Source of the DNA: Nilaparvata lugens
Taxonomy: Eukaryota; Arthropoda; Insecta; Hemiptera; Delphacidae
Length of the DNA stretch: 64,000 nt
Assembly: GCF_014356525.2 (NCBI RefSeq)
Contig: NC_052506.1
Location: 20,549,916-20,613,915 of the forward strand
Direction: 5' to 3'
The stretch's first letter is position 1. Each line of letters begins with the position of its first letter. A program made the position numbers and the translations under genes. Below the pieces are notes generated by a model, which was not told the DNA's origin, did no database searches, and saw only the letters and a program-made list of their open reading frames with translations. This document shows, one piece after another, positions 1 through 11,874 of this stretch.

Positions 1-1544
1 TCAATTTCAAATTCATAATATCATACAAGTACTCGAGATGTGCGTGTGTCGTGAAGTTTTAATCATAACATCGAATTCCATTGATAAATAGAGTTATTGA
101 TATTATTTATTGAGGAGTTATTAATAAAACTGTATGCAGTAGCGCCAAAAATATAATGGAAAGCATCCAATCGCCAAGAGATGCAGCACTGAACGTGCAC
201 TGCTTCAGATATGCAAATGAGTTCGGCAATTTGCAGCTCTTCGCCTGAACTCACTTCCACTCCCCTCGTCATCTACAACTGGCTGTTAAAAGAAGTATCT
301 TGTCTCATTTCTAACCGCCGTGCGCCGGCATACAAAGAAACAGCTATTTTGTATTAGTTTCGCCAACAAATTGATACTGATAAAACTAATGAATAATATA
401 GATGAGAGAAAATTATACGAAGATTTATCATTGTGTGTTTGTGAAAATAAGCTTATAATGAACTCTAAAGTCTTGGCATAAAGACTATGGTTTTAGAGTC
501 TTATGAAAGAGATTAAATAGTATTTGATGAATGAATAAAATTGAATTGATTGAAAATCAATTAATAACATTTGATGGAATTACTTCACTATTATGGGCTA
601 CTTTATTCAAATTAATAAAAACATTATAATACCTTGTAGTACTCTTTATTAAAAACTTTAAAATATTTCAACGACTAGTTAATTTTCATTTGATGGACCA
701 TTGTATGATAACTTTATATTCAGATTATTAATACTACTTTAAGAAGGTCAAGCATAACATAAATATAATAGATTGTTTCAATAAACTCTTCAAAATTGAT
801 GCAATAGGTGTATGTTTGATCCTCTATCCAATTAATTGATCCCTTCATTTGTTTAATATTTTTTCAAAGTCGATTCCTATCAAACTATTTGATATAAAGA
901 TTGGCGAGGAATAATAATGTAATTGATTCAATATATTCTCCACGGAAAATAACATTATATTATAGAGCAACATTTCATTCGTAGATATGTATATACATCG
1001 TCGGAGTCCTAGCTCTAGTATTTGAAATAGAGATTGAACTAATTGAACCTCAATAGAGCTTCAACTCGTACCTAAAAATTATTTTCATAAGGAATTATGT
1101 TACTTTATCAGACTAGTTCTTCACAATAGTTTCGAGAAGAGTACATACATTTTGAATTCTAGAAGATAGTTTTTTTCTCATTTTATTTGCCTATTTTTGA
1201 ATCCAGTGATGTGATAGATGAATTGAATATGATCGAGAAATATCTTATGAAATATCCAGAAATAATTCATCTATCAGTTGTATCTATTGTAATCAATGTA
1301 TTTTTTGGAAGAATAAATTCCAATTTCAATTTATGTTATATCGCGTAATTCACTTTTCTAACGATATTTGATTGATATTACTAAGTTAATTGATAAGTGC
1401 TCATTCATATAATAAATAGTTTTTCCACAAATTGTTGAAGTGTGGCAAATTTCACTTAGAAGAGATTCTAATTACCAATCAGGTAGGCCAAAGTAAGTTT
1501 ATGAGTTGTTTTTATAAGGCATGGGGAAGGGATAGTTTACCATA
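1..1544. other. AT-rich stretch without a recognisable gene
   Basis: Short open frames only, none with a recognisable motif, codon bias or splice-site framing. No inverted or tandem repeat stands out by eye. It is probably intergenic or intronic. Confidence 0.6.
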
Positions 1545-1853
1545 AATAGTAGTATTCACTCACTTAGTAGTAGTAATAGTGATCGCTTACTTATTATGAA
1601 AGTAACCTCATGAAATATTCCAGTATATAAATCCTACACTTCTTTCACATTTTTCACCTAGAAAGGAGGAACAATAATAACTTGAGAGAGTACTAGCAAA
1701 AATAGTAATCACTCACTTAGTAGTAGTAATAGTGATCGCTTACTTATTATGAAAGTAACCTTATGAAATATTCCAGTATATAAATCCTACACTTCTTTCA
1801 CATTTTTCACCTAGAAAGGAGGAACAATAATAACTTGAGAGAGTACCAGCAAA
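1545..1853. repeat. Two-copy tandem duplication, 153-bp period
   Basis: The block with ACTCACTTAGTAGTAGTAAT at 1558 recurs at 1711, and the match runs through CACCTAGAAAGGAGGAACAA to GAGAGAGTACYAGCAAAAAT in both. The copies differ at only a few positions, so the duplication is recent. No coding sequence is supported in it. Confidence 0.9.
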
Positions 1854-2029
1854 AATGTCTAGAATCAGTATCGGTTGTTCTACAACGTTCTGAATAGTCG
1901 CGAGAAGCAGATAGTTTAAAAGCAGTACAACGTTTAGCATTATTTGAAGGGGCAGTGCAGTCAAACCGCGTTACACGCCAACGCTGCATGATGTGAATTT
2001 CGCACAACTTCGCACTCATATAAACATAA

Positions 2030-2775
2030 ACCGGGAATACAGATGTATCTCTGAATTCTGAGTTACAACAATATACCGTCAACATTCTAATTTATCTCTG
2101 CTATCTAAGAATATGAATTACGTACAAGAGTAGACCGTCAATATTAACAGATATTTCACGAATCTAAGCAACGAGTCCATCAATTCATCACTAATTTCGA
2201 ATTACAAGAACAGATCATCAGTATTCACAGATAGTCAGTATTTAAAAATCTCAGATAAATTTACCGATTTTGCTCTTCATTTTGAGTTACAATAACTCAT
2301 AACTGAGTTACTACTGATAGATTTATCACTGAGATCTACAGATTTGTCACTAAAATCGGAGTTACACAAACATCACTGATACGGTATCTTATAATCCGAA
2401 TAATCACAGATTTATCACTGAAATCAAGTTTACAACAACGGATCTTAAGCATTTAAAAATTTATCACTGATATCTAAGAATCTGTCTCAGAACGGGACGT
2501 TGAAATTTACAGATTTGTCACTAGAATCGGAGTTACAACTTTTATAAATTTGCTACTAGAACTGGAGCTATGACTTTTACAGATTTGCCACTAGAATCGG
2601 AGGTACAACATTCACATATTTGCCACTAGAAAAGGAATTATAATATTTACAGACTTGTCACTAGAATCGAAGTTACAACATTAACAGATATGCCTCTAGA
2701 TTCGGAGTTACAACATTCACAGATTTGTCACCAGAATCGGAGTTGGAACATTTACAGATTTTGCACTGGAATTAA
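2030..2775. repeat. 35-bp minisatellite, degenerate towards its left end
   Basis: The core AGATTTGTCACTAGAATCGG followed by AGTTACAACATT recurs with an exact 35-bp register at 2511, 2546, 2581, 2616, 2651, 2686, 2721 and 2756. Further left (about 2030-2500) related fragments such as AGATTTATCACTGA and GAGTTACA continue with irregular spacing, so the array is older and more decayed there. It stops just before the GC-rich island at 2793-3299. Confidence 0.9.
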
Positions 2776-2792
2776 TTGAATAACTCACTCAC

Positions 2793-2924
2793 CTGAGCAT
2801 CAACTACTGTGTATCCCAACGTTAACCATATCACCGACTGCCAGAGGAGTATCCTGAAACAGAGGCCAGAGATGAGAAGAGTCCTGCAGCGGCGAGAAGA
2901 ATAAGAAACACAACAGAGCGGCAT
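2793..2924 (-). CDS. Candidate minus-strand exon ending at a GTGAGT donor
   Basis: Read on the minus strand, a frame starting at the ATG at 2924 (earlier in-frame ATGs at 2969 and 3125) gives 44 codons ending in a hydrophobic stretch (key part LLWQSVIWLTLGYTVVDAQ) and then a strong donor CAG|GTGAGT at 2793/2792, phase 0. Without splicing, the frame stops six codons later. The hydrophobic run could be a signal or signal-anchor segment. No family is recognised. Positions 3022-3016 on this strand also read as a possible donor (GAG|GTTAGT), so the exon limits are uncertain. It lies back-to-back with the plus-strand candidate exon at 3234. Only one of the two need be real. Confidence 0.25.
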
Positions 2925-3233
2925 CAGGCAGGACGAAGGAGATGAAGAAGAAGTGGAGAGGTTTGACATGCAGGGAACAACACTGAGGATGGAGAGCAGA
3001 TGAGATGGTTTGGTACTAACCTCCGTTGCAGCCACGGTCGCATGTTCGCGCTCGGATCCTAGCCGGCACACCACTGCCGATCGCACCGTTCTGAGGATCT
3101 CGCCTCCTCCGCGCACCCCTCCCATCCATCCCTCCCCAGCCCCTCCCCGCCCCGCAGCCTCCTACAAACATCCACCACGAGCAGGAATATCGGAACTCCT
3201 CAGTCAGATGCATGGCCTCAGCGCCGCTCAGCT

Positions 3234-3299
3234 ATGCCACAAAGCTTCGTCCTGATTGTGTTGCTGCTCTTCAACGCCGCGCGACTCTCCAACGAAGCA
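3234..3299 (+). CDS. Candidate first coding exon: signal-peptide-like leader
   Basis: The ATG at 3234 (purine at -3) opens 22 codons: MPQSFVLIVLLLF, then NAARLSNEA, directly followed by a strong donor GCA|GTGAGT at 3300, phase 0. The leader is short and very hydrophobic, like an ER signal peptide with a small-residue cleavage region, so the product would be secreted or membrane-bound. The frame is open back to a TAG at 3060, so this is its first ATG; competing ATGs at 3208 and 3212 are in other frames. A possible acceptor lies upstream: TACTAAC at 3014-3020, then CTCCGTTGCAG ending at 3031, though the branch-to-AG distance is short. The exon sits in the only GC-rich island of the window, as expected near a promoter. 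The family cannot be told from 22 residues, and no matching downstream exon was found here. Confidence 0.45.
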
Positions 3300-3305
3300 G
3301 TGAGT
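3300..3305 (+). promoter_or_regulatory. 5' splice donor GTGAGT after the leader exon
   Basis: GAAGCA|GTGAGTAC fits the U1 consensus over positions +1 to +6. It terminates the candidate leader exon in phase 0. The intron it opens has no convincing partner acceptor nearby, so the intron would be very long. Confidence 0.45.
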
Positions 3306-3364
3306 ACACTATTCTTCATTCTCTAGCCTGTACCGTCGGTCAGTCACACCAAAACACCGACAAA

Positions 3365-3785
3365 CTTATCTACCTTATGTTGTGGGCATCCTTGCGTCCT
3401 AACCTCACTAGATTACATGTGGTCATAGTATTAGGTGAATACCGTGATCGGTAAACAACCGCCCAAACCTACCTGTAGTTGTAGGTGTTGCATCCTAACC
3501 TCACCAGATGACAGGGTTATATTTAGTCGTGGTTAACACCTCCTCAACGTATCATCCGTACATTTGAGTTACATGTATCTTCAGGAATGCATTGCATATT
3601 ATGGTAGTGTTATATTGAATATACTTTATGTTGTAAACATCTCCCCAACTAAATTTGATTTACATGTATCTTGAGGAATGCATGTGATGACAGTGTTATA
3701 TTGAGTATACTGTCGTGGTAAACACCTCCCCAACTTATAATCTATTCATTGTAATCCCATGTACCTTGACAAATGCATTCTATCT
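3365..3785. repeat. Degenerate tandem repeat, unit about 86-96 bp
   Basis: TGCGTCCTAACCTCACTAGA at 3393 and TGCATCCTAACCTCACCAGA at 3489 are 96 bp apart. The motif GTTATATT followed by a GTNGTAAACACCTCCCCAAC-like block and ATGTATCTTGAGGAATGCAT recurs from 3516, 3609 and 3695. The copies have diverged strongly. The array starts about 60 bp after the candidate donor at 3300. Confidence 0.7.
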
Positions 3786-6719
3786 CTAAACTTGTTTGCC
3801 TGCATGTGATCGATAAGAACACCATGTTCCCAGTAACAGTGTGTTCTCCTAGGTATCAAATGCTTAATGTTCGAATCTATTCTATTGAAACTTGACCGAC
3901 GAATTCAACCATTGTTGTATCACATGTTAGCATCTTTCAAAAGTGACGATCGGTTATAGGGCATAACCGATTATTGGGTTAAAGAACGCATCCTCAACGC
4001 AGTAACTTAGTTTAATTGCTTCCGAACATAATATCGTTGTAGGCCTACTGCTCTGTGATAACTAACAAATACTATACTTGACATGCATGTTTTTGTCAGT
4101 AGTTTCACCATTTCGTTCTCATGCCATTCAAACCAAATTTATCCATTCATTTATTTATTTATCCATCTGTACAAAATCACTTATTATAGAAATGATATTG
4201 GAAGAGGCAATAAGAGGCAATACAGCCAAACCCTTCGATCTAATGCTGTAGTATACCTTGAAGTTCGCGTCCAAAAGTTGGTAGTTTGAATGTTGAATAA
4301 TTTTAATCATACTGCTAAGGGTTAATCAGCAATAACTCACGGTGTGTTCCTCATTCTTCTGATAACAGAAGTAAATCTTGAAGAACACTCATCTCAACAT
4401 TAACTGTTCAACTGCTACTAAAATTTCACTTGATGCTATACATGTTTGATTCACGGTACGCTAACCAATGAGTCTTATCCCCCAATACTCTACCGGAATG
4501 TAATTTTGTTACTTTCACCTTGTTTTAGCCCTTTCAATCGTTTTACCTCTGAACGCATCATAAAGTTTATTTTTTAATTTTTTCATAGGACATTACATGA
4601 GTTATATTTTCTGATAAGTATCGTATAAATTGGAGGATCTCATATTCATAAGTTACCGGATCACATTGATATCGGCATCTTACGCACATCCAACACCATC
4701 CAACGTGACACATGCTGTGCGAGCTCTGCTCGATTATACACAGCTTTATGTGACAAAAATTAAACTAAACTATCCAATCACTCGAAAGCACGTGGTTCCA
4801 ACATGTTTTGTTGATACCGTAAACTTCCACCATGGATTATGACCATACATTGATTCTTCGACTCCGTTAATTCATTTTGATCATCGAAATTCCTATCCGT
4901 TCCTGATATGCAATGCTATATTATCTTGGACTAACACGCTCCAATTTTTATTCAATCCACATAAGATTACTTCTTTACTTATTCTTTTATTTTATACTGG
5001 ACAGTAGGCTACACAGCTGCATTTCACTAGACTCTACTTCTGTAACCTTAATTTGAACAGTCTAATCAACTTGGAAAAATAAATCATAAACCACCTCTTT
5101 TAGGTGTCTGGGAGCTAAATTTGTGGTGGGGGTACTTCGTTGGCATGGTGGGGGGGGGGGTTTGGTCACCTCTGCAAGCATGACCTCACCTTCAAATAAT
5201 ACCTGAATTTCCATAATTATACGGTGAACAAATAATTATCATTGTATTTTTTAAAGACATAAATTTTATTCATGAGTCAATGGGAGTTTTGCATCAAAAT
5301 CAAGTGTCATGTTGCAGCCTATAGGTTACAAATAGTACATCATGCTCATCCGCTCCGTGAAGGAATATGTATTGAATTCCATATTTCATCAGGTTAGAAT
5401 GATAAATTAATAATAATAATGGAATAATTCACAATCTCAATTGACAAGAACTTGGATTATCTGATGACATGTTCTTGGTTATATTTTTCTCACTCAAGGA
5501 GTGGATTATAACTTCCGTTTGCATGGTTCATTAGTTTATTTTATCTGAAAAAAATGTCCTACTGTGTGGAATATTAGTGTGTACAAATCACCAATATAAA
5601 TAATAGTTCAGGATGACTAAAAAATAGGAGTTCTCTTCGGTTTTGTCGTGGAATTGAACGTATTGAATCGGTGATAAAAAATTATTCCCAATAGCTCAGT
5701 CTCATTCACTGTACTTTCTGGTAAAGCGAACCAATATTACGTTTCCATTTTGAATTATTTCAACCCATGTAATTCCTATGAGTGATATTATTGTGTATTT
5801 AAGTCAGTTCTGGTGCTGTTTACTGTTAATGATATAATGTCACCCTTATTTATATCAATTATGATTACCAAATTATATCAGGGAGGATAAAAAGGATATG
5901 CAATTTTATAAAGGATCTTCGAAGTGAAACATATTTTGTAATTGATTCGCTTTCCTCCCACCATATAAGTTCTTGGAATAAATCCCGCCCATAAATAGTT
6001 CAACAGACCTAATATTTTAAGACAATTCATTACATTGTTGAAAGGCAGATAGATTTTCCATAAATAATGCAAGTAATAAATAACCTTTCATGATTTATCA
6101 ACTCATGTCAACTGGCATGTATATGAGAGATTACAACAATTTGTTTTTTATGGATTTATTGGAAGAAGTCTACGAATTTCGTCGATGTCAGAGTTCTCGG
6201 AATAAAATCCTCAGCAACAGTCTTTGATAAGCTTTAAAACGTTTTCACCCAATCCCATTAAGTATTTCCATGAAAATAAAAAATAATTGACCCAATTTTT
6301 TCAATCACATCTAAAAATTCAATATTGAATGAACTGAGTAGGAAGTTGCGTGATGCGTGTTATCTATTTGACGTTCAGACCGAACCAATAAATCAAATTT
6401 ATAATTAATAAATTTTGCGTCAAGTTATCAGGAGTTAATTGGAAAGTCTATTTCAAATGATAATTATTGTTGACTTTTCAAAGGGTCCCGCTTCTGAAGT
6501 AACACATGCGTTCCAATTCTCCAATTACCAAACAAATGTTTTGTTTTCAGAATTTTTTTCAATTTGAATGTAGAAAAAATAGACGGACCCCTGCTGTAAA
6601 AATTAGATTTTCGTCTCTTTGTGTGGGACTGAGAATTGTTCAGCGTTTCTTTGGCTTTATTGAAACATGAAATCGATTCATAAAATCATGAGACTTGATA
6701 ATATCATATTTATTTATTT
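3786..6719. other. No gene recognised
   Basis: AT-rich, with short open frames only. The only special compositional feature is a run of G at about 5151-5161. No inverted repeats or duplications were seen by eye. Confidence 0.6.
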
Positions 6720-6724
6720 ACTTA

Positions 6725-7572
6725 TCATACTACTAGTAGTTCTGTGAACAGTAGACCTCGCGCAGTTATAACGATGTCCCAAACCATAAGCACATCCACT
6801 CTGATACACTAACTATTTATTTGATCAGATCATGCTTACACAAGATTTAATTATCATATAACGCTTTCCAGAATTTAGCGCGAGAAAACCAGAAGACATC
6901 TATAGTGAGGTCCACGTTATAATGACAGTATTTGATCAACTTTGGTTTTGCTATCCTTGTCTATCATTCGACAAAGCCGGTTGTACTATCCTTTTCTAGG
7001 TCCAGAACGATGTCAATTATGTTTTTGACAGTGTAGAAATATAATTAATTAATGCAGAGAATCGGCATCGCTATTCTTCTATCTTTATCCACTGCCGTCA
7101 TAACGTGGACCACACTATAGGCGCCCAGACGAGCAGTTATAAGCTCTTTGCATCCTATTCAATAGTGCATAAAAATTGCATTCAATGAGACATGCAATTC
7201 ATAGTCTACACAGCTGTTAATTTTTTACCAAGTTACATTGAGATATTGAATTGCATGCGTCATAGCATGCAATTTATAGTCAACTCGACAGCTGATTTAT
7301 GATGAATAATAATTCTATAGTCTGATTTTCACTCTAATATTGACGTATGAAGGAGGCTCCTTTTTCCTTTTATATTATCCTTGAAATGCAAAATTTCCAA
7401 AAACCTTGTATATACGTCGACGCGCAATTAAAAAAGGAACATACCTGTCAAATTTCATGAAAATCTATTACCGCGTTTCGCCGTAAATGTGCAACATATA
7501 AACATTTAAACATTAAGAGAAATGCCAAACCGTCGACTTGAATCTTAGACCTCACTTCGCTCGGTCAATTAT
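6725..7572. repeat. Dispersed repeat, copy 1 (interrupted)
   Basis: The left part (CTAGTAGTTCTGTGAACAGT, then AGACCTCGCGCAGT) and the right part (from CAGCTGATTTATGATGAAT at about 7291 to GACCTCACTTCGCTCGGTCA at 7549-7568) match, in the same order and orientation, the shorter copy at 20297-20702. In this copy about 500 bp of other sequence separates the two parts, including the MITE at 6900-7120. The shared right part has near-identical runs such as CCAAAAACCTTGTATATACG. No open frame is conserved between the copies, so it is a non-autonomous element or a decayed fragment of unknown class. Confidence 0.85.
6900..7120. mobile_element. MITE with terminal inverted repeats (221 bp)
   Basis: The left end CTATAGTGAGGTCCACGTTA at 6900 is mirrored by the right end TAACGTGGACCACACTATAG ending at 7120. 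The inverted repeat extends about 30 bp with few mismatches. The ends and the CTATAG border suit a TA-target DNA transposon derivative. There is no coding content. It lies inside copy 1 of the dispersed repeat at 6725-7572. Confidence 0.9.
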
Positions 7573-7943
7573 TTATTTCACAATGGGAGCAACAGGTAAA
7601 AACCCAAATATGCTCCCTCAACATCACAATAAGACAAGTACAATTCGTACTTTTATATTGCATTATGATAGTGAATTTCACAATTGATGGTGATGAATAT
7701 AATTTGGCTTCAGTTGAGCTTGAATAAAAATTAAGAAATCTTCAAACTTCTTACTTGGTGGATTGAATCATAAGTTTCATGTAAAAAAATTATATTCATT
7801 ACTCTAAACTGAAGTCATACATCTTTTTTTTTTGTTTTTCTTTGGTCATATTTAAAATATGCTCAGTATCCAAAACATTTATCCTCTTCTATGCTATATT
7901 CAACGCCCTTCTAACCTCTCCTACTAGACTATATTCATTCAAA

Positions 7944-8050
7944 TTCAATTTCAATTCAATTCAAATTTATTTATTCAACTAAGTCACAATACATTCCGGT
8001 CTATACACGAATCTACAATAAATTACAGTACAACAGCTAATTATGCAACA
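7944..8050 (-). mobile_element. Non-LTR retrotransposon 3' end (5'-truncated)
   Basis: On the minus strand the sequence runs to GACTTAGTTGAATAAATAAA and a TTGAATTGAATTGAAATTGA tail, the usual look of an insect LINE 3' terminus with a short repeated tail. Nothing coding remains. The family is not identified. Confidence 0.55.
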
Positions 8051-9374
8051 AATTTCACATATTACTTCCAGATAAATGAGGAATATGAAGGAATTCTGAG
8101 ACCTGGCTGACCTACTGTCATTAAATTTAATTCAAAGTAACTACTGTAATTCAATATTACAATGAGATCATTCTCATACGATAAGAATCTCCAAATCTCA
8201 TCAAGATATTAATTATTAACCCCAGATAAAGATTGTAATCTCAGTCTTAGGTCAGATTAACTTAGGGTATTTTAGTGAATACATTTTCAATTTTAATTAC
8301 TTATTTTTATTTGTTCACTCTCATAAAATAATCCATGTCATGTTTAATTCATTCTATTATTAAAATATTGAAAATAAAATACTTGAGGCACTGAATGATA
8401 TATTATGAAATAGTATAACCTCTCATTCTAGGCTTAACGACTTTATCATAGAACGTAGGCAGATTTTGCTATTTTCTCATGGATTCTTTGAGATTAGCTA
8501 ACATTTCCGTCACGAGCTTCTGGCGAAAGAGGAAGAGAAACCTCGATAAAGTTAATAGAGAATGCAATGAATGGCAAACTTTGTTAGCAAGGATGCTGAG
8601 ATGATTAGTATGACAAATTTGTATCATGGAAGATAACATGGATGATGAATGAACACATTTTGTTCAATGAAATACTCTATTTTTGGTTTCTAGATGGAAT
8701 CGCAATTATATTCCTCACACTGCAATAGTGGTAGCATAGAAAAAATAAACTATGAACAGAAGAATATTATATACTTTTTGCTTTTTGGTAATATTATAGA
8801 ATTTCTCATTTTTTCAGCGCAAATATTATAGTGTTTTCAATACAAATTCCATTGATTTTTCAACCAGTAAGAGAGAAAATGGATTTTTCTTAAGTTTAGC
8901 CGCAGACAGAAAAAAGAAAAGACTAAACATTCCAGAGAGAGCAATAACTTTTAATTTCGTTTTCGCACCTTCCTGTGTAGGCACTTCCAAGAACCGCTCC
9001 AAGACAGAAGAACAGCTCAGCTTATAGCTCATTTTGTAATTGGACTGTAAAGCAAGTTCCTTCCATTTTTCTCTTTTTGCCACTTCACATACTTACGGAA
9101 TGGTTGTGTTGGTCGAATAGTTTTCAACTAAGGTGGAGAGGAATAAACTGAGGTGGGGAACCATACGCCATGAAGTTTACAGCATACGTTAAGAGTTTGA
9201 AAATAATCATGATTGAAAATTTTATTTTATCCTAGATAGAAATTTCTAGTATAATATCTCTTCGGATTACGTAGTTTGTAACCTTTAAACCCATATTTTC
9301 ACTGACATGAGTTTTGCTTCTACTCCAAATACCTACATAGATAAAAAATGTATACACTCAGATTAGTGTACGTC
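8051..9374. other. No gene recognised
   Basis: AT-rich, with only short unconvincing open frames on both strands. No repeat was noticed. Confidence 0.6.
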
Positions 9375-9527
9375 TAAAGGTGCGTACAGATATACGCGCC
9401 GCGAACATGAGCAATTCACTTTTAATCAGCTGATTATATCTGTATTTTTACAGAAACTGTAAGATACAGATATAAAAAGCTTGGCATCAGCTCATGTTCG
9501 CGGCGCGTGAATCTGTACGCACCTTTA
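9375..9527. mobile_element. Short palindromic MITE (about 153 bp), intact
   Basis: The left end TAAAGGTGCGTACAGATATA and GCGCCGCGAACATGAGC are mirrored by GCTCATGTTCGCGGCGC and TCTGTACGCACCTTTA at the right end, giving a terminal inverted repeat near 37 bp. The TA at each end is consistent with a TA target duplication. The interior contains CAGCTGAT and copies of ATATCTGTAT in opposite orientations, so nearly the whole element can fold into a hairpin. A broken relative lies at 22862-22984. Confidence 0.92.
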
Positions 9528-10905
9528 CATTTCCTCGTAATGCATATGATAATTGGTTGAAAATTGAATTGAAGCATCACAACTTATAGAGTCAGTTGCA
9601 TAAAATTCTAATTGAATTCAACTACCTTTAAAATGTTGTCATCACAGAGTTATCAGTCTCTTTCAATAGATGACTGCATTCTACGGTGATTGAATTTGAT
9701 TGGAGTTTAGTGCCAATACATTACAATTTCAGTTGAATCACATAGAGAATCTGAACAAACACTCCCCTCTCTCTTTCAGGGGCCCGTTTTTATGTATATT
9801 TTTCTACGTTCTTAGCGTAACCCGCTTTGGTAAGCCAATTAGAACGAGCCTATTAGTACTAGCTGTTTTAACGATTCAATTATGATCATTTCATATTATT
9901 GGCATCCAAAATACTATAACTTACCTATTATACTGTTGCAAGAATTTCCCTCGATGAACCTCTCTTTCATTGTATTATTCTAGTGGTGGTAAATCAAGCA
10001 GAAATTATACTCAATGTAGATTGTCTCATCCCCTATAAATCATTGGTTCATGAATAATTGATTACCAATACATACAGACTGAGGAAAAGCATACGAAGGG
10101 GACAGGATAAGATAAAGTCGATTTGTAAGATTAATGAATTCTGTTCTGGACCAAGTTGAATGAATACTCAATAAACCAGATCTGCCACTGGACGCAATAG
10201 CGGGAACACAGATACTGTTTGGTTGGGCGGTTCTAGCCTTCTATAGCTGCACTCACTCATCTTTACTTCTCAAATTTAGCCGTTACACTTGGAGAATATA
10301 AGGAAATTACTGGGAAAAAATCTGGAGATTATCATAAAATCAATATCACGACATGATTGGAATTTTTGGAAGATACGGGAGCGTTATAAAATTAAGAACC
10401 GACCAACATTATACAGAAGATCATAATTTAGAAATTTAGTAATCTCCATTAATATTTGGTGGGCTATTATACTAGTGCTATCATTACTAGACTCTCTCAT
10501 AAGATACGTTCAAATTTGTAAACAAGAATGAATCATTCATCAAATTGAGGATATCATTAAACACAGTTCTTTCTTAGCAAAATGTGCTTGAGCCAAATTT
10601 CATTGGATTTGTAGGGAGAAAAGAAAACTATTGAGAATAATATTTGAATACTCATTTTCTTATAGTCCCTGGCAGAACATTTATTATTAAATTATCTATT
10701 TAATTGGGAAATGAGTTTATGCGTATGACATGAATGTCGAAGAATTTTATTTTCGCTGAATAATAGTACTCATTATAGTTCTCTATAGAACTATTACAGT
10801 ATAACATTAGAACTATAATAGTTTTCATTAGAGTAATCATTAATTAACGCATTATACAAAAATCAATTGAGAGTTGGAACAGGCATATAAGCTCAATCCT
10901 TGAAG
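9528..10905. other. No gene recognised
   Basis: AT-rich. An acceptor-like CTCCCCTCTCTCTTTCAG ends at about 9779, but no downstream donor or conserved frame follows. Around 10770-10825, short inverted copies of AACTATAAT are present. Confidence 0.5.
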
Positions 10906-10907
<2 letters not shown>

Positions 10908-10937
<30 letters not shown>

Positions 10938-10956
10938 AAGAAGAAGAAGAAGAAGA
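10908..10956 (+). repeat. (AAG)n microsatellite
   Basis: Uninterrupted AAG units, about 16 copies. The arginine-rich open frame over it is an artefact of the repeat. Confidence 0.97.
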
Positions 10957-11845
10957 TATGCAATAGTGTTATTGAAGTTAGATTCTGTTTCCACTCTCTA
11001 TGAAAACTTGAATCACAAAGCTACGAATGAAGCAGATTATATTACAAATTTAGAAATGATCAAGAAATTATTTTTATACTTCAACAAAATAATACATTCC
11101 AAGCAGGCATTCAATCATTGGTTCCAAATATGGATGAATGTGTTGACGTTATCAGATTCACCCTATGACACTTGACCCCTCTTCCTCCATTTCATCCTAC
11201 CACTAATATTTTCCACTTTTATCCTCCTCCTCACACTCACTCTCCCTCCCTCTCACTCTTATTCTCCTCTTCCCCATCAGTGGATCCCCTAGAATCGCTC
11301 AGCGATCACTGCGCTTCTAAAAGTACGTCACAACGATAATATTTGCTTCATTCATTAGTTATGCTCCCATTCTTATTTTGACTAAAACCGGGTTGAACGT
11401 CCCCCTTTCTTATCTATTTCGACACATTGCTATTACTCTCCACTGATGAACTATCACCTCAAACTTCTATATTGCTTGGAAATTAGATTTGTCTCATTCA
11501 AAAAATTTAGAAATTTCACAATCCACTATCTGCAAGGCAATGGGAACAGTAATAATTAATAACAGTCCAACAATAGAGACCGAATTAGATCTTTGATCAT
11601 CGACTAATAGAGTTTATAGGTCTACACGTGTATGGGGATATGATTAAATGAGGCTAGAAGTTTTCACCATATCTGATACTCTGTTATTGAAAAGCAGAGT
11701 TTTTAAGTTATTGGAAGATGGTTCAGGATAGGATAGGATAGTATCGTAGGGAACTTGATCACTTACCACTTTCTTTCATTTTGTAAGAAAACTATGGAAA
11801 ACCACTCGTCGATTCTGCTTTTCAGTGGAACAGAAATATGTTGTC
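10957..11845. other. No gene recognised
   Basis: A pyrimidine-rich patch lies at about 11165-11285. Otherwise this is ordinary AT-rich sequence. Confidence 0.55.
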
Positions 11846-11874
11846 TAAGGCTAGCTACATACACATCGATTTTT

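Noticed and set aside
10900..11175. 91-codon frame starting with an arginine run
   Set aside because: The arginine run is the AAG repeat in one frame and the rest has no recognisable motif. GTAAGA at 10906 is part of the repeat edge.
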